NCBI RefSeq assembly: GCF_029269265.1
Contig: NZ_JARIXP010000004.1
Coordinates: forward strand, 372,001-436,000
From: Rheinheimera sp. 1928-s
GTDB taxonomy: Bacteria; Pseudomonadota; Gammaproteobacteria; Enterobacterales; Alteromonadaceae
Length of the DNA stretch: 64,000 bases
Direction of reading: 5' to 3'
Below the pieces are notes generated by a model that saw nothing but the letters and a program-made list of their open reading frames with translations, made no database searches and was not told where the DNA came from. Below, piece by piece: positions 35,614 to 44,341 of this stretch (position 1 is its first letter; every line of letters begins with the position of its first letter). The position numbers and the translations under genes were made by a program.

Positions 35614-37022
35614 GGCTGCTGTTTAAGTTGTTCTAAATAATCAATAAGCGCAGAACAAGCTTCAGTGTTTACCATACTGAACTTCTGCTGCAAGGCCTGC
35701 CTTTTTGAAGCAAAACGGTCTGACTCTAAATCCAACGCCATCTGTTCTAACATCTGAGCAAAATTCTCAGCCACACTACCGGCAATAAAATCTTCTTTGC
35801 CGATGGCAAACTGTCCCCGCACTTTAGCGTACTGATCAATGTCATACATAAAATGCAACACAGGTTTATTGCAAAGTAAAAAGTCAAAAGCCACAGACGA
35901 ATAATCAGTGATCAACAGATCTGCATCAGCCAGCCAGGGATAAACATTAAAACGCCCTGGATAATGGAAAATCCGGTCGCACCCTTCTTGCTGGCGCAGC
36001 TCATCAAAAGGCGCCAGAAAAGGATGAGTTTTCATCACAAAAACTGCGTTATGCCCAACAAGAAACTGCTGCAGTTCAGGCCAGTGGATTGGATGTTCAT
36101 TCTGGCCGTTGTCACGGTAAGTTGGCATATAAAGGATGAGTTTTTTACCAGCGCTTTGCCGTTGTAATTGTGACAGCGGCAAAGCGTTATGCCAGCAACG
36201 TTGTGGTGGTGCCTGCAGCAAGGCATCGTTACGTGGATACCCCAAATCCAGATAGTGTTTTGCTTTAAACATGCCGGGGAAAATCTGCTGATTAAACCAG
36301 CTGGAGCTGGAGACAAAAGCTTCATCCAGAATATGTGGAAAATGTTTATTGCCTGCCAAATGCTTAAAAGGTAAACCATGCCATAGCTGGACAACCTTAG
36401 CCTGAGTGCGGATGCGGTTAAATACAGTATCAGTTGACTCATGATCCAGCACCAATACCTTTGCTCTTTGCAATAACCAACGTACCTGCCAGGGTTTATC
36501 TATTTGCGCTGGATGAAAACCCCGCTGCGCATCTTTCACCACTAAATATACGTTCTGATGTAGCTTTTGGTGCTCATCAAAAGCCACTAATACGTTGCTA
36601 TCAACATATTTTTCGGCGTAGTAGACTACAGGGCCTTTGGGTAACAGATCCAGCAGTGAGGCAAGACTCTCGTTCATCAGGGTTTTGAGTTTTTTTAGTA
36701 TGGAGCCTGCTTTGTAAGGCTTAAACAGCAATGGACTCAGGCTTGTACAACACCATATTTTTTTTGCGACAAAGCCGTTTTTCAACATGCCTTCAGCTAT
36801 TTTCTGCTGGAAATCACTGATAGCAATCAATACAGCGTCATGGGGTTTGCTGTTAGAGACATGATTACAAACATCAGGCCCCTGCTTCAGGTTATCCACC
36901 ATACCAAGCACAGTAGCACCTTGCTGTTGCATTAATAGCGCAAGGTTCCTGCCGGCTGGATTATCCGGAGCTATATACAGGCGTTGCCCCTGCCAGTCTT
37001 TGACTTCACGTTGCATAGGCAT
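35610..37022 (-). CDS. TagB/TagF-like CDP-glycerol glycerophosphotransferase
   Basis: The family transfers glycerol phosphate (or related polyol phosphates) from CDP-glycerol. In this 470-aa protein the catalytic domain shows VVQLWHGLPFKHLAGNKHF, YMPTYRDN, MKTHPF and LLITDYSSVAFDFLLCNKPV, all typical of TagB/TagF. The first about 110 residues are a separate N-terminal domain. In a Gram-negative flagellar island it more likely decorates a glycan than makes teichoic acid. It is the last gene of the minus-strand operon, 39 nt after the TagD-like gene. Confidence 0.85.
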   Translation of the reverse strand: MPMQREVKDWQGQRLYIAPDNPAGRNLALLMQQQGATVLGMVDNLKQGPDVCNHVSNSKPHDAVLIAISDFQQKIAEGMLKNGFVAKKIWCCTSLSPLLFKPYKAGSILKKLKTLMNESLASLLDLLPKGPVVYYAEKYVDSNVLVAFDEHQKLHQNVYLVVKDAQRGFHPAQIDKPWQVRWLLQRAKVLVLDHESTDTVFNRIRTQAKVVQLWHGLPFKHLAGNKHFPHILDEAFVSSSSWFNQQIFPGMFKAKHYLDLGYPRNDALLQAPPQRCWHNALPLSQLQRQSAGKKLILYMPTYRDNGQNEHPIHWPELQQFLVGHNAVFVMKTHPFLAPFDELRQQEGCDRIFHYPGRFNVYPWLADADLLITDYSSVAFDFLLCNKPVLHFMYDIDQYAKVRGQFAIGKEDFIAGSVAENFAQMLEQMALDLESDRFASKRQALQQKFSMVNTEACSALIDYLEQLKQQP

Positions 37023-37061
37023 AAAACTCGTGATGAGCGAGAGCTTTGTTGGCAGGCATTG

Positions 37062-37478
37062 CTAATCCAAAAAGTCCCGTTTGAGTTGCATAAACACCTG
37101 AATAGCTTTTTTCAAATCCGTAGAAGATACATTGTCAGTGCGCGGCAAATACACCACCTCGCAATAGGGCTTTAAAAAATCAAACTTACCCTGCCAGTCT
37201 GACCCCATCACAAACACATCCACCTTGTGCTTTTGCACATCGCCGATTTTTTGCTCCCAGTTTGATTCGGCAATCACTTCATCAACAAAACGTACACTAC
37301 GCACCAGCTCCACTCTGTGTTCAAAGGGCATTAAAGTGGTCTTGCCTTTGGTCGCATTAAATTCGTCAGTAGAGACAGCTACAATCAGCTTATCACCCAA
37401 CTCGCGCGCCCGTTTCAATAAATTCAGATGACCTATATGGAACAGGTCAAAGGTGCCGTATGTGAGTACTGTTTTCAT
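37062..37478 (-). CDS. TagD-like glycerol-3-phosphate cytidylyltransferase
   Basis: The product (138 aa) would make CDP-glycerol from CTP and glycerol 3-phosphate. The HxGH motif is GTFDLFHIGHLNLLKRA and the second signature is RTDNVSSTDLKK (usual RTxGISTT). The ATG chosen has AAGGAG 4 nt upstream; an in-frame TTG 15 nt earlier does not. It sits next to the TagB/F-like enzyme that would use the product. A related polyol or ethanolamine phosphate substrate is possible. Confidence 0.85.
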   Translation of the reverse strand: MKTVLTYGTFDLFHIGHLNLLKRARELGDKLIVAVSTDEFNATKGKTTLMPFEHRVELVRSVRFVDEVIAESNWEQKIGDVQKHKVDVFVMGSDWQGKFDFLKPYCEVVYLPRTDNVSSTDLKKAIQVFMQLKRDFLD

Positions 37479-37496
37479 AACTCTCCTTAACAAAGG

Positions 37497-38387
37497 CTAG
37501 CGAACTGCTAAGTACTTTGACAATAGTTGATCGACCCATACCAAATCTCCCTCGACAACAGGAGCTTGTCGGGTTAGTTGATTTCTTAATAAAAAACGGC
37601 GAAAACGCCTGTATCTTGCTATTAATCCATTATCAACCATTCGACCTATATACGCGCTCAGCGCAAGCTGTGCATAATCAGAACTTATCAGGCCAGCCAG
37701 TTGCTCCTTATAGCGTTCAATATCAGTCTGATGCTGCCAGTTAATTGCAGCATGTAACTTACCCCAATGTTCGGCTTCAGTGGTCTCCCGCACCATCCAT
37801 ATACCACTCATCGGATTGATCGTCCCCTTCGCAACAGCAACGGCTGCAATAGTCAGTTCAATGAAGTTATCATTTTCATACTGTGCTGAACGGATCCGTT
37901 CAAAGGCATCTTGAATAATGTCTTTACGGTAAAGCGCCCAGAGGATTTGTTCGTAGCGTTTGAGATAACGCTGTATGTCCAGTCGTTTATCTCCACTCAA
38001 ACGAGGGAACGGTAACGAAGCTCCTGCCCATCTGAATTGCTGGTATGAGAATTCATTAAAACGAACAGGCCGACCAAAACTAGCACTGTAATCGGGTTGC
38101 TTTATCATCATATCCGCAGCTGATGTTAGAGCGCCGGGAAGAAAAAAGTCATCATCAGGTGATAACGCAACCAATCGAGTTGTTATATGGCCTAACGCTA
38201 CCAGTACTTTTTCAGAAAATGACAATCCAGGTAAATGCAAATACTTCACTGTGTCAGGTAAAACCTCATTGTAAGCGGTATCTGAGGAGTCGACGATCAT
38301 CAGCGCAAAGCCCAACTTCCCATAATAGGTAACACAGCGTTCCAGATAAGAATGTCTTTGGTGAGTTGGTACTAAAATAGTGAACAT
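37497..38387 (-). CDS. GT2-type glycosyltransferase
   Basis: The product (about 296 aa from ATG; an in-frame TTG 21 nt earlier overlaps the upstream stop) opens MFTILVPTHQRHSYLERCV, the nucleotide-binding start of family 2 transferases, and contains LSPDDDFFLPGALTSAADMM with the DxD-type metal site. The C-terminal half is unfamiliar. It is probably the transferase for one of the island sugars. Donor and acceptor cannot be read. Confidence 0.75.
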   Translation of the reverse strand: MFTILVPTHQRHSYLERCVTYYGKLGFALMIVDSSDTAYNEVLPDTVKYLHLPGLSFSEKVLVALGHITTRLVALSPDDDFFLPGALTSAADMMIKQPDYSASFGRPVRFNEFSYQQFRWAGASLPFPRLSGDKRLDIQRYLKRYEQILWALYRKDIIQDAFERIRSAQYENDNFIELTIAAVAVAKGTINPMSGIWMVRETTEAEHWGKLHAAINWQHQTDIERYKEQLAGLISSDYAQLALSAYIGRMVDNGLIARYRRFRRFLLRNQLTRQAPVVEGDLVWVDQLLSKYLAVR

Positions 38388-38404
38388 AATCAATTGGCTC
38401 TGAT

Positions 38405-39694
38405 TCAATAACGGCTATTTTTTCGGTCATTCAGTAGGTTTTCTATCGCATTCCTGCCAGATAAAAAGGATTGGTCGCTCCAAAAATAGTCCCAACGCCC
38501 AAACCTGCCTGCACTGTATATCGGCACTGTATTTAAATACTGAAGTATCTGATCGCGCAGGTTTTCCATACCATGGTTAAATATGACGTTACCAAAAGGA
38601 AGCTGTTTATGATGACAAAACAAAATGCTTTTCTCATCAGCAATCTCCATCTGCAGCAGGCTTTGTCTAACATTGTGGATTAAAGCCTGAGGATCAGGAG
38701 CCGGAGTACCCGACAGACTATAAATTTCGAACTGCAACGAACTGCATCCATCTGGCGCATTCGCCGGTGCTTTTATTGACGGAGAATAAGCCCGAGCTGC
38801 GTATTGCTCCTGATCATAAATATAAAACCACAAATAAGGAGGCACCTGAGGTTGGTTCAGCCCTACAGAAACTAAATCAACTCTGGTCCACAATAAATTT
38901 CGTGCAGCGTCTTTTATCTCTTCAGGACAAAAGGTTAGCATTTCAATTAACTTGGGCAGTGGCAAGGTGTTTATTAAGGATTTATAACTCTCAGTTGTCC
39001 CATCCGAAAAACTGACAATTTTATTGATGAGATCAACAGACACAGCTTCTTTATTGCAGCGGATCTGAATAGCTTCAGCAAGTGGCTTGATAAACTCGAA
39101 ATAGCCGCCTTGCTTTGGGTAACGCATCTGACTGGCATAATAATGATTATCCTGCCGTTGCTCTAACGCGCCCTGTAAAATTTCTTTTAGCTCGGCCCTG
39201 CGCATCCGGTCGCCTATCCAACTTAAAGACAACTGTTCAGCCGACAATCCCCAGTACTTCTTCGTGTAACGCAACGGATAGCGATCAGCAATGACCTCTC
39301 CATATTGCTGGATCAGCCATTGCTGATAATTCTCGACAGAACCTTCAGGACGCTTGATGAAAGATTCAATGCAGGCCACACGGTCTTCAGTTGACAAGGG
39401 ATAAAGATTATTTTGTACCGGATGTTTTAGCCACAGCCCTTGGTCAAAACAGTAGGGGTTTGGCGTATGCACATGATGTGGAGTGTTCAGAAATATTGAG
39501 TTTACATAGTCGCTTTTCGAAAACGATAAATGCACCGCATTATCAAAACGAAAACCCTGAACTTCAAAATTTGACACTAAACCACCAGGGTGGCTTGCAG
39601 CCTCAAAACACTCGGCCTCTAACCCAGCTTGCTGTGCATGGTAGCAGGCAGAAATACCTGCAATACCTGCTCCTAATACTATTACATCAGCCAT
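38405..39694 (-). CDS. FAD-dependent UDP-galactopyranose-mutase-like / amine-oxidase-fold protein
   Basis: The 429-aa protein has the dinucleotide motif IVLGAGIAGISACYHAQQAG and SHPGGLVSNFEVQGFRFDNAVH, as in protoporphyrinogen-oxidase- and UDP-galactopyranose-mutase-like flavoproteins, and a C-terminal FAD segment (YSAGRFGRWDYFWSDQSFLSG). UGM enzymes interconvert pyranose and furanose nucleotide sugars, so a ring-contracted sugar is one possibility. It overlaps the upstream epimerase-type gene by 8 nt. The reaction is not assigned. Confidence 0.7.
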   Translation of the reverse strand: MADVIVLGAGIAGISACYHAQQAGLEAECFEAASHPGGLVSNFEVQGFRFDNAVHLSFSKSDYVNSIFLNTPHHVHTPNPYCFDQGLWLKHPVQNNLYPLSTEDRVACIESFIKRPEGSVENYQQWLIQQYGEVIADRYPLRYTKKYWGLSAEQLSLSWIGDRMRRAELKEILQGALEQRQDNHYYASQMRYPKQGGYFEFIKPLAEAIQIRCNKEAVSVDLINKIVSFSDGTTESYKSLINTLPLPKLIEMLTFCPEEIKDAARNLLWTRVDLVSVGLNQPQVPPYLWFYIYDQEQYAARAYSPSIKAPANAPDGCSSLQFEIYSLSGTPAPDPQALIHNVRQSLLQMEIADEKSILFCHHKQLPFGNVIFNHGMENLRDQILQYLNTVPIYSAGRFGRWDYFWSDQSFLSGRNAIENLLNDRKNSRY

Positions 39695-40553
39695 GATTTA
39701 ATACCATCTGTGCAAATTGTCGAATAAAGTCAGCTAAGTTGCCCTTAGGTTGATACTGCTCGTAACTGCTTCGTACCACAAGTGTTGTGCTCTGCGACGG
39801 ATGACTGTCTGGGACAGTCTTGATCTGGCAATTCAGTTCTGGCAGGACCTTAGCAACCAACTGCGCAAACTCCACTATAGACAATGTGTTCAGACCAAAC
39901 ACATTGAGTACCTGCACCTGACCAACAAGCTCTGTCGCACGCACTACATCATCGACACTGACAAAATTCCGCAGTTGCTGACCACTGGAGCGGATCTCAA
40001 TTTTTCCTTTTAAGACTGCGCTTTGCACAAACTCAAAGGGAACCAGGCTCCACCGATAAAAGTCGCTGAGTTGTGGTGGTAGCCCATAAATATTGGTTGG
40101 GCGCAGAATCAGTGGCTGGTAGCCACCGTAGGAGGCCAGATCCAACACAATACGCTCAGATAAATAATGCGTCAGGCCATAGTCATTTTTCGGCGCTACC
40201 AGACTAAGTTCATCTAGCTCGCCACTGCTGCGGCCATAAACATGAAAGGTACTGAAATAAACCAGCTCAGGGATCGATGAGCGGCGGCATAATTCAACCA
40301 CTTGCCTGGTCAATACAACATTCACTTGGTAGCTAAGTTGTAAGTCTTGTTGTATCTGGGTTTCGTTCACAGCAGCAGCCAAAATCAGGCGATGGATTTG
40401 GATATTTAGTATTAATGAATCAATAGAGCTCACGGCAAAGTCATCATCCTGGCGTCGTCCAAGCGTATAAACCTTCCACCCCAATTGCTGGTAATAACGA
40501 TGCAGGGCCTGCCCAACAAAACCGCTGCCACCTACCAGCAAAAGATTCTTCAT
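39687..40553 (-). CDS. NAD-dependent epimerase/reductase, candidate CDP-dideoxyhexose 4-reductase (AscF-like)
   Basis: The 288-aa extended SDR has LLVGGSGFVGQALHRYYQQL, a Ser in YFSTFHVYG, the YxxxK-type YGLTHYLSERIV and LRPTNIYG. It follows ddhA-ddhB-ddhC and an RmlC-type epimerase, the place where ascF (ascarylose) or rfbS/rfbJ (paratose/abequose) reductases lie in Yersinia and Salmonella. Because a 5-epimerase-like gene is present, an ascarylose-type reductase is the best guess. It overlaps both neighbours. Confidence 0.65.
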   Translation of the reverse strand: MKNLLLVGGSGFVGQALHRYYQQLGWKVYTLGRRQDDDFAVSSIDSLILNIQIHRLILAAAVNETQIQQDLQLSYQVNVVLTRQVVELCRRSSIPELVYFSTFHVYGRSSGELDELSLVAPKNDYGLTHYLSERIVLDLASYGGYQPLILRPTNIYGLPPQLSDFYRWSLVPFEFVQSAVLKGKIEIRSSGQQLRNFVSVDDVVRATELVGQVQVLNVFGLNTLSIVEFAQLVAKVLPELNCQIKTVPDSHPSQSTTLVVRSSYEQYQPKGNLADFIRQFAQMVLNHG

Positions 40554-41089
40554 AAAAACGGACTCTCAAATTGATCCAGTGCAGGAAAACCTTGATCCCG
40601 CAGCGAAACGACAGGCTCAGTAACGGGCAACTCAAAGGGTAAGGAACGCCAGTGTATGCCCTGATCATGGTCTGGTGCATAAAGACTGTCAGTCTGATAC
40701 AGCATTAAAGTTTGAGCTGTAACAGCTAAAAAACCATGGGCTATGCCTACAGGCAGGTACAGCAGTTGAGGTTTAGCCGCAGATAACGCAACAGTACAGG
40801 TCTGGCCAAAAGTGGCTGAGCTCTTGCGTAAATCAACCAACAAATCCAATGCCTGACCAGCAGCACAATGAACCAGTTTTTGATGAGCAAAAGGTGGGGT
40901 CTGAAAATGCATACCTCTGAGCACATGCCGTTCAGACCAGGAGTAAAACTCTTCTTTGTGCTTGAAGTCGATGCCACTCTTAGCCAACTCAGCCTGATGA
41001 TAGGTTTTTACAAAGCGCCCTCTTTCGTCACTGGAATGCGGCAGATCAATTAGCTTGCAGCCCAACAGCGATAGTTCAGTCACATTCAT
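40550..41089 (-). CDS. RmlC-family epimerase, candidate CDP-3,6-dideoxyhexulose 5-epimerase (AscE-like)
   Basis: The 179-aa cupin has the RmlC signature LRGMHFQTPPFAHQKLVHC with the catalytic His, LDLLVDLRKSSATFGQ, PVGIAHGFLA and the late DHDQGIHW. It is normally a dTDP-4-dehydrorhamnose 3,5-epimerase, but no rmlA/B/D genes are here; after ddhC an AscE-type 5-epimerase acting on a CDP sugar is the natural reading. Its stop and start overlap its neighbours (4 and 1 nt). Confidence 0.7.
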   Translation of the reverse strand: MNVTELSLLGCKLIDLPHSSDERGRFVKTYHQAELAKSGIDFKHKEEFYSWSERHVLRGMHFQTPPFAHQKLVHCAAGQALDLLVDLRKSSATFGQTCTVALSAAKPQLLYLPVGIAHGFLAVTAQTLMLYQTDSLYAPDHDQGIHWRSLPFELPVTEPVVSLRDQGFPALDQFESPFL

Positions 41090-42411
41090 CAGTTTCTCGC
41101 TTCAAGTTGTCTGAAGAACTCATAAAACCTGCTGATCGTAAAGTCTAAGTGGTCACTGGTTAGTCCAGGATATAAGCCAATCCAAAAGGTATGCGACATA
41201 ATATGGTCAGTCACAGTCAACTCGCCGGCAACCCGGTAGTTCAGATTTTGAAAATACGGCTGTCGGGTCAAATTACCGGCAAACAATAGACGTGTACCAA
41301 TCTTTGCCTGATCCAAAAAATTAATAAGCTCAGCCCGGCTAAAGCCTTTATCGGTTTTAATGCTCACAGGATAACCAAACCAACTGGGGTCAGCGCCTGG
41401 TGTGGCCTGAGGTAAGACCAGATAGTCCTTTAAACCAGCTAACCCCTGCGTCAGATAGTTAAAGTTTTGCTTCCTTGAAGCAATAAAGCTCTCTAACCGA
41501 TCAAGCTGAGCCAAAGCACAGGCTGCTTGCATATCGGTAATTTTCAAGTTGTATCCCATGTGTGAGTAGGTGTATTTGTGATCATAGCCTTGCGGCAAGT
41601 CGCCAAACTGCTGATCAAAGCGTTTGCCACAGGTATTGTCTCGTCCGGGATCGCAATAACAGTCTCTTCCCCAATCACGAAATGACTCTATTATTTTCTT
41701 TAAACGCAATGATTTAGTGAACACGGCCCCACCTTCACCCATAGTGATGTGGTGCGCCGGATAAAAACTTAAGGTAGCGATATCACCAAAAGAACCCACC
41801 AGCTTGCCGTTGTAAGTGGTACCCAAGGCGTCACAACAATCTTCTATCAGCCATAAATCAAACTCATCAGCAAGGGCACGGATGGTGGTTAAATCAAAAG
41901 CATTTCCCAACGTATGAGCAATCATAATGGCTTTGGTTTTGTCACTGATCGCCTGCCGGACTAACTGGGCATTAATGTTTAATGTATGCAGGTCCACATC
42001 AACAAAAACAGGGATTAAGCCGTTTTGAACTATAGGATTGACTGTGGTCGGAAATCCTGCGGCGACGGTAATCACTTCATCACCCGGTTTTAGCCTGCGC
42101 TCCCCTAACTGTTCTGAGGTCAGCGCGGTTAGCGCCAGTAAATTAGCGGCCGAACCAGAAACAGTCGTCAATACATGTTTTACACCTAAAAAGGAACTTA
42201 ACCGGCGCTGAAACTCCTGATTAAACCGCCCTGTGGTTAACCAGGCATCCAATGAGGCGTCTACCATCAATTGTCGCTCTTTTGCACCTACGACTTTGCC
42301 CGAAGGTGGAACTGCGGTTTCGCCCGCAATAAAAAGTTTAGGGGCGTCTGCCAGAGCTGAATATTGAGCAACCAATTCAGCAATTTTTGTTCTGATGTCA
42401 TCCTGATTCAA
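41089..42411 (-). CDS. ddhC: DdhC/RfbH: CDP-4-dehydro-6-deoxyglucose 3-dehydrase
   Basis: This PMP- and [2Fe-2S]-dependent enzyme removes the C3 hydroxyl in 3,6-dideoxyhexose synthesis. The 440-aa protein has His in place of the PLP Lys ([18 protein letters not shown]), the hallmark of E1 dehydrases. The cluster ligands fit C-x57-C-x-C-x7-C (EDCCDALG, then [11 protein letters not shown]). No partner reductase (ddhD/E3) is seen in the window and must come from elsewhere. It overlaps ddhB by 4 nt. Confidence 0.94.
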   Translation of the reverse strand: MNQDDIRTKIAELVAQYSALADAPKLFIAGETAVPPSGKVVGAKERQLMVDASLDAWLTTGRFNQEFQRRLSSFLGVKHVLTTVSGSAANLLALTALTSEQLGERRLKPGDEVITVAAGFPTTVNPIVQNGLIPVFVDVDLHTLNINAQLVRQAISDKTKAIMIAHTLGNAFDLTTIRALADEFDLWLIEDCCDALGTTYNGKLVGSFGDIATLSFYPAHHITMGEGGAVFTKSLRLKKIIESFRDWGRDCYCDPGRDNTCGKRFDQQFGDLPQGYDHKYTYSHMGYNLKITDMQAACALAQLDRLESFIASRKQNFNYLTQGLAGLKDYLVLPQATPGADPSWFGYPVSIKTDKGFSRAELINFLDQAKIGTRLLFAGNLTRQPYFQNLNYRVAGELTVTDHIMSHTFWIGLYPGLTSDHLDFTISRFYEFFRQLEARN

Positions 42412-43499
42412 GATGTAACTCCGGGTTCAGTTGTCAAAAGGGTCTGATAATTCTGAATTTCAGCCCAACAATAGTTATACATAGCTTCGCCTCTCAAAAA
42501 GGCGTGCTGCCACTGCACTATGCCTGACAAAGTGCTTTGAAGTGAGCAAAAAGTACGCCAGTTCAATTGCCTCCGTGCTTTTGTACTGTCCACACTCAAT
42601 AATGTAGTTTCATGACACTGCTGCGTCTCGGAGCGCCACCCACCCGAGCCCCAGGCCCTGATTAATTCTTCAACGACCCATTGCACAGGCTGGCTGGCGT
42701 GATCATCAGGACCAAAATTCCAGGCATCCGCATACCGAACCCCCTCTTTTACCAGATGCTCGGCTAACACCAAATAGCCGTGCAGAGGCTCAAGCACATA
42801 CTGCCACGGACGAGTTGCGGACGGATTACGCAGCACTATCTCTTGCCCATGTTGTAATGCAGTTAACACATCGGGAATTAAACGATCAGGCGCGTAGTCG
42901 CCGCCTCCAATCACATTTCCCGCGCGCACAGTGGCAATAGCACAGCGATGCGTTGCATAGTCGACCGCATTAAAAAATGAACTGCGAAATGATGCGGTAA
43001 CTAACTCAGCGCAGGCTTTGCTGCTGCTGTAGGGATCATAACCTCCTAAAGGATCGATCTCTCGATAGCCCCAGTGCCACTCTTTATTTTGATAAACCTT
43101 ATCTGTGGTCACCACCACCACTGCCCGCACAGAATCAACTTGTCGTATGGCCTGCAGCAGATTAGCGGTCCCCATCACATTCACCTGAAAGGTTTTGAGT
43201 GGGTCCAGATAGGATGCCCTAACCAAAGGCTCAGCCGCTAAATGAAAAACCACTTCTGGCTTCACTGCACAAACAAAAGATTGTAACGCCTGCAAGTCAC
43301 AGATATCGCCAATCTGGGAGTGCATGCCTCTGGCAACCTCAGCACTGGTAAATAACGCAGGTTCAGTTTGTGGGGCTAAAGCGTAGCCGTACACATCAGC
43401 CCCTAATTGCTGCAACCACAGAGACAGCCAGCTGCCTTTGAATCCGGTGTGGCCGGTCAGCAATACCCTTTTGCCAGCCCAAAATGAAGTATCAATCAT
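42408..43499 (-). CDS. ddhB: DdhB/RfbG: CDP-glucose 4,6-dehydratase
   Basis: The enzyme makes CDP-4-keto-6-deoxyglucose. The extended SDR has [35 protein letters not shown] with the catalytic Thr, and [13 protein letters not shown] (YxxxK variant with Tyr). The start chosen gives [12 protein letters not shown], the usual family opening (363 aa); an ATG 12 nt upstream overlaps the ddhA stop and has a GGAAG nearby, so it is also possible. Confidence 0.93.
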   Translation of the reverse strand: MIDTSFWAGKRVLLTGHTGFKGSWLSLWLQQLGADVYGYALAPQTEPALFTSAEVARGMHSQIGDICDLQALQSFVCAVKPEVVFHLAAEPLVRASYLDPLKTFQVNVMGTANLLQAIRQVDSVRAVVVVTTDKVYQNKEWHWGYREIDPLGGYDPYSSSKACAELVTASFRSSFFNAVDYATHRCAIATVRAGNVIGGGDYAPDRLIPDVLTALQHGQEIVLRNPSATRPWQYVLEPLHGYLVLAEHLVKEGVRYADAWNFGPDDHASQPVQWVVEELIRAWGSGGWRSETQQCHETTLLSVDSTKARRQLNWRTFCSLQSTLSGIVQWQHAFLRGEAMYNYCWAEIQNYQTLLTTEPGVTS

Positions 43500-43501
43500 G
43501 G

Positions 43502-44278
43502 TTAATTCCATATCTTCCAGGGAGCTTTACCAGTGCGCCAAAGCTCTTCAAGCATCACTTTATCGCGCATGGTATCCATAGGCTGCCAAAACCCATGATG
43601 TTCATAAGCCATTAGCTGACCATCCTCCGCCAGTTTTTTTAATGGAAATTGCTCCCACACAGTTAAATCATCTTCAATATAATCAATAACCTTTGGCGAC
43701 AACACAAAAAAACCACCGTTGATCAGATTGCCATCACCTTTGGGTTTTTCTTTAAAACTGGTGACCTTCTCGCCTTCAATCTCCAAAGCACCAAAACGAG
43801 CCTGAGGTACAGTCGCGGTCAAGGTGGCAAGACAACCGTGTTTTTGGTGGTATGCAATGGATGAGGTGATATCGATATCACCGACGCCATCGCCATAGGT
43901 AAAGCAAAAATAATCGTCATCTTTGACAAAATCACGGACCCGCCGCAAACGGCCTCCGGTCATGGAGTCTTCGCCCGTATCCACCAACGTGACTTTCCAG
44001 GGTTCAGCGCGATGATTGTGAACATGCATCTGATTGTTCTGCATGTCAAAGGTGACATCAGACATATGCAAAAAGTAATTGGCAAAATACTCTTTGATCA
44101 GATAGCCCTTATAACCACAACAAATAACAAACTCGTTAATGCCATGCGCTGAGTAGGTTTTCATGATATGCCACAGCATCGGCTTGCCACCAATATCAAC
44201 CATAGGTTTAGGCTTTACCGTAGTTTCTTCACTTAATCGGGTTCCCAGCCCACCTGCCAGTATCACTGCTTTAGTCAT
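43502..44278 (-). CDS. ddhA: DdhA/RfbF: glucose-1-phosphate cytidylyltransferase
   Basis: The enzyme makes CDP-glucose from CTP and glucose 1-phosphate. The 258-aa nucleotidyltransferase has [40 protein letters not shown] and [12 protein letters not shown], all specific to RfbF. It is the first gene of the 3,6-dideoxyhexose module, 63 nt after the polysialyltransferase-like gene. Confidence 0.94.
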   Translation of the reverse strand: MTKAVILAGGLGTRLSEETTVKPKPMVDIGGKPMLWHIMKTYSAHGINEFVICCGYKGYLIKEYFANYFLHMSDVTFDMQNNQMHVHNHRAEPWKVTLVDTGEDSMTGGRLRRVRDFVKDDDYFCFTYGDGVGDIDITSSIAYHQKHGCLATLTATVPQARFGALEIEGEKVTSFKEKPKGDGNLINGGFFVLSPKVIDYIEDDLTVWEQFPLKKLAEDGQLMAYEHHGFWQPMDTMRDKVMLEELWRTGKAPWKIWN

Positions 44279-44341
44279 AGCTACTCCAATCCGCTGTCAT
44301 TTTCACCTTCACTCAACTTAAGCACAAGTTATGCCAGAACA

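Noticed and set aside
35610-37478. Teichoic acid synthesis genes
   Set aside because: All other genes are of a Gram-negative, gammaproteobacterial flagellar type; no other tag genes are present.
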